Assembly: GCF_964199755.1 (NCBI RefSeq)
Contig: NC_133900.1
Span: 24,343,701 to 24,407,700, forward strand
From: Larus michahellis
Taxonomy: Eukaryota; Chordata; Aves; Charadriiformes; Laridae
Length of the DNA: 64,000 bases
Direction of reading: 5' to 3'
Shown: positions 49,801 to 60,360 of the stretch, one piece after another
Numbering within the stretch: position 1 is the stretch's first letter
Layout: the number at the start of each line of letters is the position of its first letter
The notes under the pieces: generated by a model
What the model was told of the DNA's origin: nothing
Databases searched by the model: none
Seen by the model: only the letters and a program-made list of their open reading frames with translations
Position numbers and translations under genes: made by a program

Positions 49801-52800
49801 CCAGAGGTGCCTGCTGTCTGCTTCTGATCCGGTAGGTCTCTGAGGTGTTCCCAGAGTTACCCCTGTGTTTGGTTGAACGTGCTGGTGCCTGCAGCCCAGC
49901 TAGCCCTCACAGCCTCTCCTGAGATAGCTTTTTCCTTCTAAAGGCTGCTTTGAGCAGCCACAAGCAATGCGTAGAAAAGCCATATGCACATAGGATGTAG
50001 CAGTCTGGGGCCAGACCACAGCCCAGCTGCCCTAGCACTTTGACTCTGGTCCTTACAGCCCTCAGCATGGGCAGAGCATGATGGTGCCGTTTATGGGCAG
50101 CGAACTAACCCATCGCGGTCCCCTCTGCTCTTCTCTCCTAAGAAGGAAGGTTGGAATTGGTTACAGTTGAGGTTTTGATGTTGATGGTTTGAAAAAAAAA
50201 AAAATTAAAAATTCTAAAACCTTCAGGAAGGGCTGTCCTTCCTTCTGTCAGGTGATCACTGTGAAAGCGTGCCCTTTACGTTTGCTTAATTGCTTCTTGT
50301 AATTCAGAGCAGGAAGCAGTTGGTATTATGGCAGGTCTGAGCTGAGGCTCATATATGTGAGTACATGCGTCAGATTTTGATCTGTTGTTTGTGATTTCTG
50401 ATAACAAACTCATTTTAAAAAAGAAACAATGGGTAGCAGAGAAGTGGAAGATTATGACCTTTAACCACAACCACTGGAGTTGGATAGGAAAAACATTTCC
50501 TGTGGCAGTCAGTACTTTATAAATGAACCATCTGTCTCAAAGCTTCTCGCTTATTTCCAGTGGTCAGTAAATAACATGCTAGCCCAAAGCCCAGATGCTG
50601 ACTGTTCAGCTCGTGCCTGCCGCGTGCGGAAAGGTGGATGATGGAAAGACAGGCTGGTGGCGTGCAGAAGGCTGTGTGCACTAAATGTGCTTGGTCAGCA
50701 GCACAGACTCGCTCCTGTTATGGTGACTGGGAGCTGAGCTGTCTGAGGGCTCTGTGGCTGTGGGAGAATATTGGTTGTTCAATGTCACTTATGTCTGCTG
50801 TACAATTTCAGCTGATGGTGGAGTTTAGACTTGACATTTGCATGTATGTACTCCTTTACCCTGTGGGTCTCAGCGTGGCAGTTTCAGGGTGGAGTTGCCC
50901 ATGCACTCCTTTACAGAAGCTTTTTGAGGCCGTAGACCTTTCTTTGGACAGATCTCGTTCAGTAGCATTCAGTTGCTCAAAATGCTTTCTTTAAAAGTTA
51001 GGCTGTAGACTGCAGGGATAGGAGCTGTAGACTGCATGGACCCTTTGACGTTTCTACCTCTGAGTGCCCCCTCTCCCAGATGCACAAAAAAGTCAAAAGC
51101 ATTCAGTTCACATCTGCCCCCAGGAATTGCTTTTCTGCTCTGCCAATATACTTTGCTTGCTTCTTGTTAAGACTGATTTTCTTAGGCACAGCAAGCATTT
51201 CTGGCACATAGCACTGAGACACCCACCCTGACTGTGTATATCAGTTATTGTCAGAACAAACGCAGGCACTCAGTTATTACACTCCAAAGGGGGAAATGGG
51301 AATAGGAAGCAAAGACTGAGGAGAACAACCAGTTTGCGCTTCTACCCAATTTCTTTTGGCTGGAGAAATGCCTTGCTGTTTCTTGAACACAACTTACTCC
51401 GCTTTGCCCTAGTTGGCCATGTAAAATGAAAATAGCATGTATGCCTTTTCACACGTTTTGAAACAAATGTTCTGAAGTCATGTATCTGAGAGAGTTAGCA
51501 AGTCCAAAAGAATTAGCCAGTTTCTTATCTGCTCCTCCCGGGTACTTTTTCCTTACTTGTCTCAGTTCCTTGACAACATAACTACTGCTGTGGGGTTTCC
51601 CACATATGGCCTGAGATCTCTGTGCTATGTTCTCATTTTATACCCTTTGCCATACGAACAGCTTTCCCTAATTTCTAGCACAGTAGGCAGCCACCAGTCT
51701 GTCTTTACCCCGAGCTAGAGCATTCCCATAGGCTTTGTTATTTTCTCTCTGGGCAATTATTTAATCCAAGGAAACTTTTCCATTTGGCAGGGGCAAATGG
51801 CAGTATTCTGAGTGAAGATGGATTGATGTGCAGAATGACTTAGGAGGAATGTGCACTGATGCCATTTCTACTGCTGTTGACCACCTTCTTTTTTGTGCTT
51901 CTGTAATTGTAACCTTGATACTTTTTTACTGGTTTAATATTCTGGATTAAAATCTTCAATTTCTGTAGCTGTTTGCTTAAAAAAATAAAACAGATAAAAA
52001 TGCATTTCTCCAGCAGCTGCTGTAGCACTCCAGGTGGAATATACTGGGGTCATTTTTAGAGCCTTCGGTGGCAAAATAATTCCAGACACATCACTGGGTG
52101 GTTTACTCTATATAAAATCATAGAAGCACAAAGGACCTGTAAGGACAGTTTGGGTTAGCTTTTCTGTTGACAGTAAAAACTTACAGACGAACTCCAGGTT
52201 CTACTAATCACATAATGAAAAATATAATTAGGATGACCGAGTTGTACATGCTTAGCGTTCAGTGACTGCATGTGCCCTTAAGCTCTCATTGACGTTGCTG
52301 ATTCCAGTAATAGCTTTCTCCAGCTATCATTATGCTTTGCCAGTGAAGCGTAGGAATAAAAATTGTGCTGCAACTTGGGATTCTGTCACTTTCCATATCA
52401 GCTGTACCAGTTGGTGTTGCAAATGACCAGTGGCTTTTGGGATGCCCCTCTACAGTTTACTGTCCTCTGTAGCTAACTAGAGTGGTTACATGTGGAGAAC
52501 TACAGTCATATCACACAGTCTTTCCTAGCAAAATCAGGGGAGAAAAGTCAGAGCAAAGAATTCAAATGATGTATTAGGAAAATATTGTTGAGAAAGGAAT
52601 TTCGTGTTCTGTGTGGACTCTGCAATGATACCGGATCGGTATGGTGTTCTTAAAATCACTGGTTTAATGTATTTATTTCCCTTGCAGCAAACCAAGAGGA
52701 AACTAGATGATGCAAATAAACGCCTGGAGCTTCTATATGACAAACTTAGGGAACAGACAGTAAGTTCTGGTTTACTTTTTTCTTCCCTCCCCCCCCCCCC

Positions 52801-53887
52801 AAATATTGCAGGTATGGCCAAGAACTTCATTGGTGGTGTGGACCCTTCTGCAGTATGTAGCAGGGGCTCGTCCTGTCTTTAAAAGCGTGGTTCAGATCCC
52901 TTTATTGTATGTTTCCATGCATTTCCCAGAAATAGCTAGGTGGAGTGCTTGGCCCTACGTGCCTCTGTAGACTTTCAGTGTTTTGGGGTCATGTCATGAG
53001 TTTTGCGGAGGTGTGCGGGGACTGACCTGAGCCAGAGAGCAGAGCTACTCGCAGTAGGCACTGGGTGAATGCATCAGGAGGGTCCCTGTCCCCAGCTGCT
53101 GGCAGAACGAGCCAACACAGCAAGTTCCCCCACTCCCAGCAGGAAGCGAGAGACATGCAGCTTGGGGTCAAAAAAACCTCGGAAGATTTAGACGTTGGAG
53201 GCTCACTAATTTCACTGGAAGGCAGATGTGCAAGTACTTCTGAGATCTGGTAATTTTTCCAAAGCCTTCCAAGAGGTCTGTGACAGAATAAAGGACTGGG
53301 CTTAGATCTCTTCGTACCTTGGGATTAGAGTGGTCTGATTCTGTCATTGTCAGGCCACCTTTGCTGAGCAATTAACTTTACCCCAAAGGCATAAAAGCTC
53401 AGTAGGTTTCTCATGTGCCACAGTCTGTCAAGCAGGTCTCCCACCTCGGGGAATTGCATCCAGGGGCTGGCAGTGAAGGCTGCAGTACTGCAGAGAAGGA
53501 ATGGTCTGGTCGAAGGCTGCTGTTAGACTTCCCAGTGACTGCTCCCAGCGTGGTACAGCTCTGACGGTGGCTGTCTTTAAAGAAAGGAACTAATTGCTGC
53601 ACCTTCCTGAGGGCCAAATGTTACACTCAAGATTTCTGTTTTTCTGGCATTTAGTGTATGTGCTGCTTTTATTTTCTGCTGACCTGCCTTGCTTGGCTTC
53701 CTTTCAGCTCTCTCCAACCATCATTAGCGGTTTGCACAACATTGTGAAGAGTATTGAAACCCGCAACTACCAGGAAGGACTGAACATCCACACACACATA
53801 GTCAGCACCAGCAACTTCAGCGAGACCTCTGCTTTCATGCCTGTTCTGAAAGTTGTCCTCACCCAGGCCAATAAACTGGGTGTCTGA
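10900..53887 (+). CDS. SEC31A: SEC31A, COPII outer-coat subunit
   Basis: Sec31 pairs with Sec13 to form the outer cage of COPII vesicles at ER exit sites and stimulates Sec23-dependent Sar1 GTP hydrolysis. Coding exons: 10900-10978, 11497-11620, 14635-14833, 16186-16281, 17262-17402, 18574-18716, 19682-19781, 21049-21210, 21426-21578, 23021-23257, 23866-23940, 26021-26071, 26889-26966, 29470-29545, 30233-30411, 32325-32451, 33459-33604, 35411-35584, 36146-36319, 40305-40434, 41461-41817, 46837-46895, 49042-49308, 49712-49831, 52688-52759, 53708-53887. All phases agree: 3699 nt, 1232 residues (human about 1220). Residues 1 to about 345 are the WD40 propeller. About 500-800 is the alpha-solenoid that binds Sec13 and builds the cage edge. 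About 800-1110 is the proline-rich region, with the ALG-2 site NPPPPGFIM near 841-849 and the GAP-stimulating GWNDPP at 1005-1010. The C-terminal helical part ends NKLGV. The start is the ATG giving [16 protein letters not shown], which matches orthologues. No damage is seen. Confidence 0.98.
10979..16185 (+). other. SEC31A introns 2-4, mostly featureless; one CR1 tail
   Basis: Intron 10979-11496 and the 3-kb intron 11621-14634 show no repeat, RNA gene or extra exon that I can support. Intron 14834-16185 holds only the short CR1 tail near its right end. Borders are GT-AG throughout. Confidence 0.6.
16000..16080 (-). mobile_element. CR1 LINE 3'-end fragment, minus orientation
   Basis: Read on the plus strand, this is the reverse complement of the standard CR1 tail: ATAGAATCATATAGAATCG, then GGGTTGGAAGGGACCTTAAA and GATCATCTAGTTCCAACCCC. 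It is about 80 bp, strongly 5'-truncated, and sits about 100 bp before the acceptor of the exon at 16186. Confidence 0.93.
16360..16860 (+). mobile_element. CR1 LINE fragment, plus orientation
   Basis: This intronic piece carries CR1 ORF2 segments from the RT region: GGATTGAGAGCTGGCTGAAT near 16400, [13 protein letters not shown] near 16510, the FADDTKLGG block near 16560, and the block leading to the cysteine-poor C-terminal part near 16680-16800. It lacks the 3' tail and is interrupted. It lies in the SEC31A intron 16282-17261. Confidence 0.9.
17403..21048 (+). other. SEC31A introns 6-8, nothing recognised
   Basis: Introns 17403-18573, 18717-19681 and 19782-21048 contain no repeat family, RNA gene or extra exon I can name. 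An almost exact 17-bp direct repeat (AGCTTGGGAAAGGCAA) occurs at about 17973-18003. Confidence 0.5.
21579..23020 (+). other. SEC31A intron 10, nothing recognised
   Basis: This 1.4-kb intron lies between TTCTCG|GTAAGC and TTCCAG|TTTGG. It is AT-rich toward the 3' end, with no supported element. Confidence 0.5.
23941..26020 (+). other. SEC31A intron 12 with A/C-rich low-complexity tract
   Basis: A purine- and C-rich simple tract built on AACC units runs from about 24255 to 24335. The rest of this 2.1-kb intron has no element I can name. Confidence 0.6.
26967..29469 (+). other. SEC31A intron 14, nothing recognised
   Basis: This is a 2.5-kb intron. A C-run (27310-27317) and a short TTA/TAT tract near 28585-28605 are the only low-complexity features. 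A GTGATGA ... CTGA pair near 29093-29160 was considered as a snoRNA and rejected. Confidence 0.5.
29546..35410 (+). other. SEC31A introns 15-18, nothing recognised
   Basis: Introns 29546-30232, 30412-32324, 32452-33458 and 33605-35410 have ordinary GT-AG borders. I see no repeat, RNA gene or alternative exon with support. The third of these is relatively GC-rich. Confidence 0.5.
36320..40304 (+). other. SEC31A intron 20 (4 kb), hosts the solo LTR
   Basis: The only element I can name is the solo LTR at 37940-38525. Human SEC31A has alternative exons in the proline-rich part of the gene, but I found no segment here with both splice sites and an open frame continuing the protein. Confidence 0.55.
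37940..38525 (-). mobile_element. Solo LTR of an avian endogenous retrovirus
   Basis: On the minus strand it runs from TGTAATGG to CCACAGCA (TG...CA ends), about 586 bp. The internal promoter is TCAGTATAGAAAG in place of the usual TATA stretch, and the GGGTTAAACCACAG terminus is typical of a common avian ERV LTR family. I believe it belongs to the ERVL-like or LTR5-type group abundant outside Galliformes, but am not sure of the name. No internal retroviral sequence flanks it, so it is a solo LTR left by LTR-LTR recombination. Five-base flanks ATAGG (37935-37939) and ACAGG (38526-38530) match at four of five positions, consistent with an ageing target-site duplication. It is a fossil of intermediate age. 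Confidence 0.85.
42983..43014. repeat. CA dinucleotide microsatellite
   Basis: An imperfect (CA)n run of about 32 bp in a SEC31A intron, probably polymorphic. Confidence 0.9.
45058..45096 (+). CDS. SEC31A: SEC31A 39-nt cassette exon
   Basis: A pyrimidine-rich tract and TCTGCAG precede it, and TCGCAG|GTGAAC follows it. It starts in phase 1, as the upstream exon (ending 41817) requires, and ends in phase 1, as the downstream exon (46837) requires. It therefore adds exactly 13 residues, [13 protein letters not shown], between ...PASQRT and GPQNGW. A human SEC31A isoform carries, as I remember it, a 13-residue insert containing QDQAP at the same place. Frame, position and partial sequence agreement make this a real alternative exon giving a 1245-residue form. 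It lies just upstream of the WN motif that contacts Sec23-Sar1. Confidence 0.85.
46896..53707 (+). other. SEC31A 3' introns, nothing recognised
   Basis: Introns 46896-49041, 49309-49711, 49832-52687 and 52760-53707 have normal borders. A C-rich run (about 52784-52800) follows the exon ending at 52759. I find no named repeat or RNA gene in these stretches. Confidence 0.5.
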
Positions 53888-54455
53888 AGGAACCTTGCAT
53901 TTGCAAAGCCTTGACGGTTGCTTTTCCAAAGAAGCGCATTTCTACAGCAAACGTGCAGGAAATGGACCAAATGCTAGTCCTTACGGCATGTCGCAGTAGA
54001 GCGCTGACAAATGGCATTACATTCTCCCTGCAAAATACTTCTTTCTAGGAGGGCCATAGAGCCCTGGTGCTTTTCTTTTTATTTTAATCCTTTTCCCATC
54101 CTTAATGATTCTTGTCTACAAATAGTATATTTAATGGATGATGCCCCGTATTGTCAATTTTTAGATGCATGTTATACTGCTAAACGGTGGCTTTTAATAA
54201 CAGATATGTGTTAAAACAACAGGATAGGTTGTGTATCAGACCCTAAACCAGATTATTCCCTTCCACCCCACTGTTTCTTATCCACCAGATTAAAGAGTCT
54301 GATCGTATTATAAGTGTATTTGGTCTTTCATTTTATGAAGCTGCTTGCTGTTCTGTTATTACAATTTACATGTTAAATAGCTTAATTTTGCACTGGGGCA
54401 AATGAGCAAAATAAAGGCTAATGTGATATTTTCAATAAATGTTAATTTATTAAAA
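53888..54455 (+). other. SEC31A: SEC31A 3' UTR
   Basis: AT-rich sequence after the TGA at 53885-53887. It contains two poly(A) signals near its end and no coding content. The cleavage site is inferred to lie about 15-20 bases after the second signal. Confidence 0.7.
54410..54439 (+). terminator. SEC31A poly(A) signals
   Basis: AATAAA occurs at 54410-54415 and again at 54434-54439, about 525-550 nt past the stop codon, followed by a T-rich stretch. Either or both could direct cleavage. Confidence 0.7.
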
Positions 54456-55470
54456 CATGTCTTTATGAAGTGCAACTTTGAGATTTTTGAACCCAGAGTA
54501 CAGTGGGGTGGCTTTCTGTTGCGTCCTAAGTGTGAGGATATTTTTTTTTTTTTTTCTCCACGCTCATCACTAAAAGCTCTGTTTAATGTTTAGAGACATT
54601 TACACTCCAAGGAAAGGTTTACCAAGGGTTTGGAACACATCTGTGTATTTTTAAAAGCTAAGAGCAGAAATAATGCAGAGTGGTCTACGCTACCCGTACA
54701 GAGACACAGATATTTAGTGTGTAAACAAGGTGCAAATTGTTTCTTGCAGTCCCCCGACCCTGGCGGCTGCTGCCTGTGCTGCACTGCTGACCGCTGCCAG
54801 GCCATGCTGTGCTCTGAAACGGCAAGCATGCTTCTGCTGGCCATTAGCAAGCTGGGTCTGGCAAGTTTCACAGTGTGCTCTCCTTTCCTGTGGCACAGTG
54901 GGAGTTGGCTTGAAGTTTTAAAAATTTGAAACAGTGTGCCACAAATAGCAAGTACGTCTAGGAAGAACAGCAGTTGCAAGAAAGGGCCGGGTTTAAAAAA
55001 AAAAAAAAAAAAAAAAAAGGCAGTTTTGCCTGAAAACTACCTAAAATATTAAAATATCAGTGCCCGTAGAATGTAGATTGGGCAATATATACTGCAAGAA
55101 ATATTATAAATAACAATGCAAATAATTGCTGACTTCTGTGATTTAAACTGATCATGAGTTAACTGATTTGTCAGGCAAAATAGTTTCATTTCTCTGACAA
55201 AATTGAGTTCAATTTTATTTCCTTTACAGCATTTTCTGACTTTGTAAGCTTTTATAATGAGCTGAACATCAAGCATCAATTTGGAATTGCTTTGTTTCAG
55301 GAGTTTAAAAAACAGTTGGAATAATTTCCAATTTAGGTTACAGGTTTCTAAGTAGCGTTATAAGTAGATTGTATTGTGCTCCTGACAATCGGAAGGTTTG
55401 TGCAGGTATCCTTTATTCACCCATGCCCTTAGTAAGAACTCCTTGCCCAGCAGGCTCTGGTATTGACTGA
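54456..55470. other. Intergenic, no gene seen
   Basis: This holds a T-run at about 54540-54555 and a long A-run at about 54995-55018. The A-run does not follow a recognisable SINE or LINE body. Confidence 0.55.
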
Positions 55471-55890
55471 ATCACGTAGATCACGGAATCACGGAATCTT
55501 CAGAGTTGGACGGGACCTCTAGAGATCATCTAGTCCAACTCCCCTGCTAAAGCAGGATTGCCTAGAGCACATCACTCAGGACTGCATCCAGACAGGTCTT
55601 GAAAGTCTCCAGAGAAGGGGACCCCACAGCCTCCCTGGGCAGCCTGTTCCAGTGCTCTGTCACCCTCACCGTAAAGAAGTTTTTCCGTGTATTTGATCAG
55701 AACTTCCTATGTTCTAACTTGTGCCCATTGCCCCTCGTCCTGTCACTGGGAACCATTGAAAAGAGCCTGGCTCCGTCCTCCTTCAACCCACCCTTTAGAT
55801 ACTTGTAAACATTAATCAGGTCCCCCCTCAACCTTCTCTTCTCCAGGCTAAAGAGTCCCAGCTCCCTCAGCCTTTCAGATGTGGAGCGTG
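55471..55890 (-). mobile_element. CR1 LINE 3' part, minus orientation, well preserved
   Basis: The plus strand reads as the reverse complement of CR1: CACGGAATCACGGAATC, GATCATCTAGTCCAACTCCC, GGGCAGCCTGTTCCAGTGCT, CAGGTCCCCCCTCAACCTTC and CTCCAGGCTAAAGAGTCCCA, all in the normal order. About 420 bp, 5'-truncated, and closer to consensus than the other copies here, so probably younger. Confidence 0.95.
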
Positions 55891-58329
55891 TTGATGCTGC
55901 CAGAAACTGGTAATAAGGAAATGGCAGTTTACCTCAGTGGGAAAAACATTCAGGTCACCAGCCCCACTCCTGATTGCTGGGACCACGTTATCCAGTAAAT
56001 TTTTCACAGCATCTCCCGATGAATGGTACGGAGAATGGTACCATTACTTGCCGAGAATGGTAACAGTGTGGTGTGCTCCACCTTTCCTCCTTGGGGATGC
56101 TTTTTGCAAGCTTGGAATGAAATGCTGGAGCCCCAGTAGCAGGGAAGAGAGGAGGAAAGGCACAGGCACAGAAGCAGAAACATTGCCATCTGCAGCAAAA
56201 GCAGAATTTGGACCCAGGATCTCTGCACGTGTGGCAAGAACTGCTGCGCTGAACTTCAGTATTGATGCCCCTCTCAAAGCAAACTGGGCATGGTCTGGCC
56301 AGAGAAACGCAGACCCTTGTGTCTTGATTCAAGGTGGGAAAGAACAAATTTTAAAAGAAAGAACACATTCAAAGGTAAAACAGGAATAATACAAAAAACC
56401 AGTACAGTGAAAAGCGTGTTTTCTCGGCGGGCCTGATATTTCTGTGATACACTGCCCAGCAAGGAAAGGAAAGCAAAAGAGAATCTCAGTACCTCAGGAC
56501 CGAACTGGTGGATGGGAGGTGCTGTGAGAAGGCTAGAAGGGGAATTCAGAAGCTGGTCGTTGCATGTGTTCTCACTGAGTGTTTTCAGACAAGAAGCAGG
56601 ATGGTGGCAAGCGGCACTTGTGAGGGACACGCAGGTGGTCCACAGTTTGTGAAGATGGCTGATTCTGGCAGTAACGACTGGGGAGACTGACAGTGGTGGC
56701 AAAAGTGGGATGCACTCCAGTAGGTGTAGTGTGCGGGGTTGTGGGCAAAAGCATTGCTGTAAATTAGAAGCTCATAAACTGGGAACAAGAGGAGCAGCGG
56801 GACCTGAGGATTAGCTGAGAACAGCTCCTCAGCATGATACGGCTTTGTAAAAGCCGAGGAACATTTAATGGTGTTGCACAAGCCTTCGTGAGACTTCCAT
56901 CCATGTAAAAGAAGATGCCAAGTGAGAAGGGACTCAGCGGGGCATGCAGATGTCAGGGACTGAAGAGCGTGTTAAACAGGGAAAGACTAAACTTTGCTTC
57001 ACCTAGTGAAGAGCGCAAGGAAATCAGGTTGATTGGAACTAAAGAGCAGTGCTAGCATGAGAACAAATGCAATACGACCAGGCCACGAGTAAGCTTGGTC
57101 TGGAAATTGAAGTGGTCAAAAATGAGACCACCGGATCAGAGAGAAACACAGGATTTTTTTGAGGTGATAGTATCGTTGGGTACTGCAGTCTTGCACCACC
57201 GGCCTGGACACTGTATGTCAGCAACAGAGTAGTCTTGCTCTCCTTGCCGAAAGGAAAGCGGTCTTCTACCTCGGACATCCTCAGGAGCTCAGGACCAGAA
57301 AACTGCCCAAGTACATAATAGGAGTGGATGCAAAAATCTGCTACTTCTCTCCTGAGAGCAGCTGAGATGAATAATAATAGTTAATCAGTTATGCTGCCGT
57401 CTGTTCATATCTTCAAGGAATGCCAAGCAATTAGCCACGCATCTGATGTTATAAATGCAAATGGCCATCTACACTTACAGAAGGCCATGAAGCCCTGCCA
57501 ATTTATGCTGGTAAAAGAATTTAGCCCCAAATAGCTTAATTTTGATTGCACTGAGTGAGAAGAGATTTACACCATGGCATTAACACCAACCAAGCTACTC
57601 CTTTTTGTGCCCCCCCCCCCCCCCCCAAGGCTGCACAACTAAAAGAAAAAGGGATGGAAGAAAATTCAAAGCTGTAATCTGCAGCGGCGTGGGTGTCGTC
57701 CAACAGCGGCTGACAGGAGGAGGTATCTTGCTACTTCGGCTATCGCCATCCAGGCAAAAGCACCAGTAGGAGAGTTTGTGGGAAAAGACGGAGCTAATGC
57801 AGTTCTCTCCTGCTGCCAAGGCAAATAGGTGGGGATGGAAGAGGGGCAGTACTGCGGAGTAGGCTGACTACGGGCAGAACGGCCAAGTTAAATACTTGCG
57901 TGAAAACCTTTTTCTGCCTGTAAAGGTCTCTAATGGATTTACCCTGTTTTTGCTGGCAGGAGTCCAAGGTCAACATTTAACATGAATGTTGGAGATAGTC
58001 TTTTAATCACTGCAGCGTTTCCAGCCTGTGCAATGTTTACATCAGATTTGTTCTCCGTTGTGCCTTTCGGATAACATAGTTCCCTAACATACAGATTGGG
58101 AATGTGGGTTTACTGTTTAGTAACTGTGGTTTTGCTGCCCAGAAGGGAGCGTATGCTAGACTGACTGGGCTATTGAAAGAGAAGGGAGGGGGGTATTGCT
58201 GCCACAGCTCTTTCCCCAAAAAACTATGGAGGGGAGGGGGCATGTTTTGGGAAGCATGGCAGAGACAGCATGCAGAGCAGTGGCACCACTCCCCAAAGTC
58301 CTGCAGGCTCCCCTCAGCTTTGTTCTCAC
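55891..58329. other. Intergenic, no gene supported
   Basis: Open frames occur on both strands. One on the minus strand at 57039-57278 (VEDRFPFGKESKTTLLLTYS) looks protein-like but lacks convincing splice borders. A C-run occurs at about 57609-57626. No named repeats. Confidence 0.45.
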
Positions 58330-58407
58330 CGTCACCACCATGCTGGTCCTCTGCTTCGGTAGCACAAACTCCACAGTGCCATTAGCCCAGCTGGAGATCT
58401 CTTCTGT
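58330..58407 (-). other. Exon-like segment, minus strand, unknown gene
   Basis: A strong acceptor (TTTTTTTCCCCTCTCAG) on the minus strand is followed by 78 open nucleotides (26 codons, TEEISSWANGTVEFVLPKQR then TSMVVT) and a good donor (ACG|GTGAGA). It is phase 0 at both ends if read in this frame. The frame remains open beyond both borders as part of a 254-codon frame (58156-58920). The peptide looks like an extracellular beta-strand segment with one N-glycosylation sequon (NGT). I do not recognise the protein. Confidence 0.3.
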
Positions 58408-60186
58408 CTGAGAGGGGAAAAAAAGAATCCCTGCGTCAGATACTTCCCTCCCCTGTCCCCCCCCACCATATCTGCGATCCCACATGGCTCCGCACCTATA
58501 AGGGTTCACTGCTCTGAGCCGCATTAAGCATGCATTGCAAAGACAGGGCAGCACGTATAGAGCCCGGCACGGCTCAAAGCTAAAGGGAAAAACAGGCTTG
58601 CACGGCCCAACGTCTGCCACTGACTGATCCTGCCTCCCCTGCAGGGGGTGCTGGGCGTCCCGCTGGGGTGCCTGGTGCCAAGCTGAGTCTCTCAGCTTTG
58701 AACAAGAGCCAAGGCCACGGTCAGAGTATACTGAGGAGTGTAACAAATAATGTACTAATACCAGGAACAGTTTCAACGTGTCCAGTCTTAAATGGGGAAG
58801 CTCAGGGTAACGTCCCAGCCTTGACTCACTATATGCTGAGTTAGTCATTCCCATGTTTCCTCTGCTGGTCCTGCAGATCAGATACAGCACCAAAGGGCTA
58901 GGCAGGATGTATGCGTACATTTAATGCAACTCGCACTCAAAAGCGGCTAAACCGATGAAAATTCCTATGAGCTTTAGAGCTGCAAGATAGCCAGGAGAGA
59001 GTCTAATTAAGAGAGGATTTATTAAGGAGCACCCTAAAAAGGCAACCGCAGCTGACCTCACCAGTAAGTCCTGGATAACACAAGGGCTATCCAGGTTCTT
59101 GTAACAGGTTCTTGGGAACGTGGCTCACCTTCTTTGCCACGTACACGACAAGCACTTCAATACATAAACAGTGAGCACATATTTCTTGTCCCTATGATGT
59201 TTTAGTCTTTGTTTCCTTCTCTACCACTTAAAGCCTTTATCTGAACAATGCTATGGGGTCATTACTTCATTTTTCATGGCAAGAGAAAAGAAAAAAAAGG
59301 CCACTCTTGCCAACATTTTAAATAGCCCTGTGCTGAAATGTGATGGTAGCAGGCAGCAGTAGCATTAAAATGGTACTCGCTGTGTTTTCATGAACCGTTC
59401 ACTACCTTTCATCATCGCTGCCCTCTTTCTTCCAGGTGGAGAATTCTAGAAGAATGTTCAAAATGTATCAAAAACAATCTTGGGTTTAATTATATACTCT
59501 CTGCTGATTCACTTGCCTCGGGAGGTGTAGTTAGTAACTAATTAGCACAGCAGACTAATGTGCTTTGCACCAATATCACTCACAAAGCCCCTGTCCCCCG
59601 GGGTCCAGGCCCGTGTCCCCAGCAAATCACCCATCAGGAGCCGGGGCCGGCGCTGCACCAGGAGCCGTTTCGGGTGGAGGTGAGCTGGTGTCTGCCTGCC
59701 TCCCCCTGCCGCGCTGCGCTCAGACTCTGGCAGCAGCCTCCCCCTGCACTGCTTTGCGCAGCTTTCTGAAGGCCGAAAGGGGTAATGCTTTCAGGCCAAA
59801 TAACTATGGAAAGACAAGAAAATTCTGGAGCTATGCAACGTTAGAGCTCAGCTATGTTTCTTAAACCTTTGTGATATTAAAAAATTGTAAAACGCTTTGT
59901 CTAAGATACCACAAAGCCTTTTGAGCACTTTGCAGCCTCAGCTTGGGAATACTGTCCCAGCCTAACTCACCTCAGGAAGGCAAGGAGCTTCTAGGTCTCA
60001 TATTATTTGGCAGTAAAGCTTTTTGGTGAGATAGGCATCACCCTGACAGCTGCTGCTGCCTGCCCGTGCGCTGCCACGCAGAGCACAGCACAACAGGCGG
60101 GGGCCGGCCGTAGGTTTAAGTGGATCCCCCTGTGCTACCCTCTGCAAAGCCAGAAATAAAAGCACGCTTTCTCTGTGAGGCAGTAC
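58408..60186. other. Intergenic, no gene supported
   Basis: No named repeat, RNA gene or exon that I can support. Confidence 0.45.
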
Positions 60187-60360
60187 CTAGCTCCAGCAGC
60201 AGCGCTGGATCCCTGCAAGTCCACGATGTTTTCGGCTGGAATAGGAATCACCACAAGATTTAGGTCTTTGCCTTTTGTTCTTGAGTCAGTTATCTGACAC
60301 ACAGTTGTGTTGCAGAGAGTCGCGTTCACTTGCAGGGTGTGCTGAAGCAGTACTCGAAGC
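60187..60360 (-). other. Exon-like segment, minus strand, unknown gene
   Basis: On the minus strand, AG at 60362-60361 precedes 174 nt that stay open in one frame and end at CTAG|GTACTG. The translation includes LRVLLQHTLQVNATLCNTTV and KDLNLVVIPIPAENIVDLQG. It has two N-glycosylation sequons and a close cysteine pair, as in an extracellular domain. The acceptor has a poor pyrimidine tract, so this is weaker than the segment at 58330. Its end phase (2) does not join directly to that segment, so another exon would be needed between them. Not recognised. Confidence 0.25.

Noticed and set aside
52105-52160. Possible CR1 tail (AAATCATAGAAGCACAAAGG)
   Set aside because: Only a short partial resemblance; not enough to call a repeat.
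54995-55018. Long A-run as the tail of a retroposed gene
   Set aside because: No recognisable parent sequence or target-site duplication beside it.
58156-58920. 254-codon minus-strand open frame as a single-exon gene
   Set aside because: Most of the translation is low-similarity Pro/Arg/Cys-rich text. Only the 26-codon core with splice borders looks exon-like, so I list that instead.
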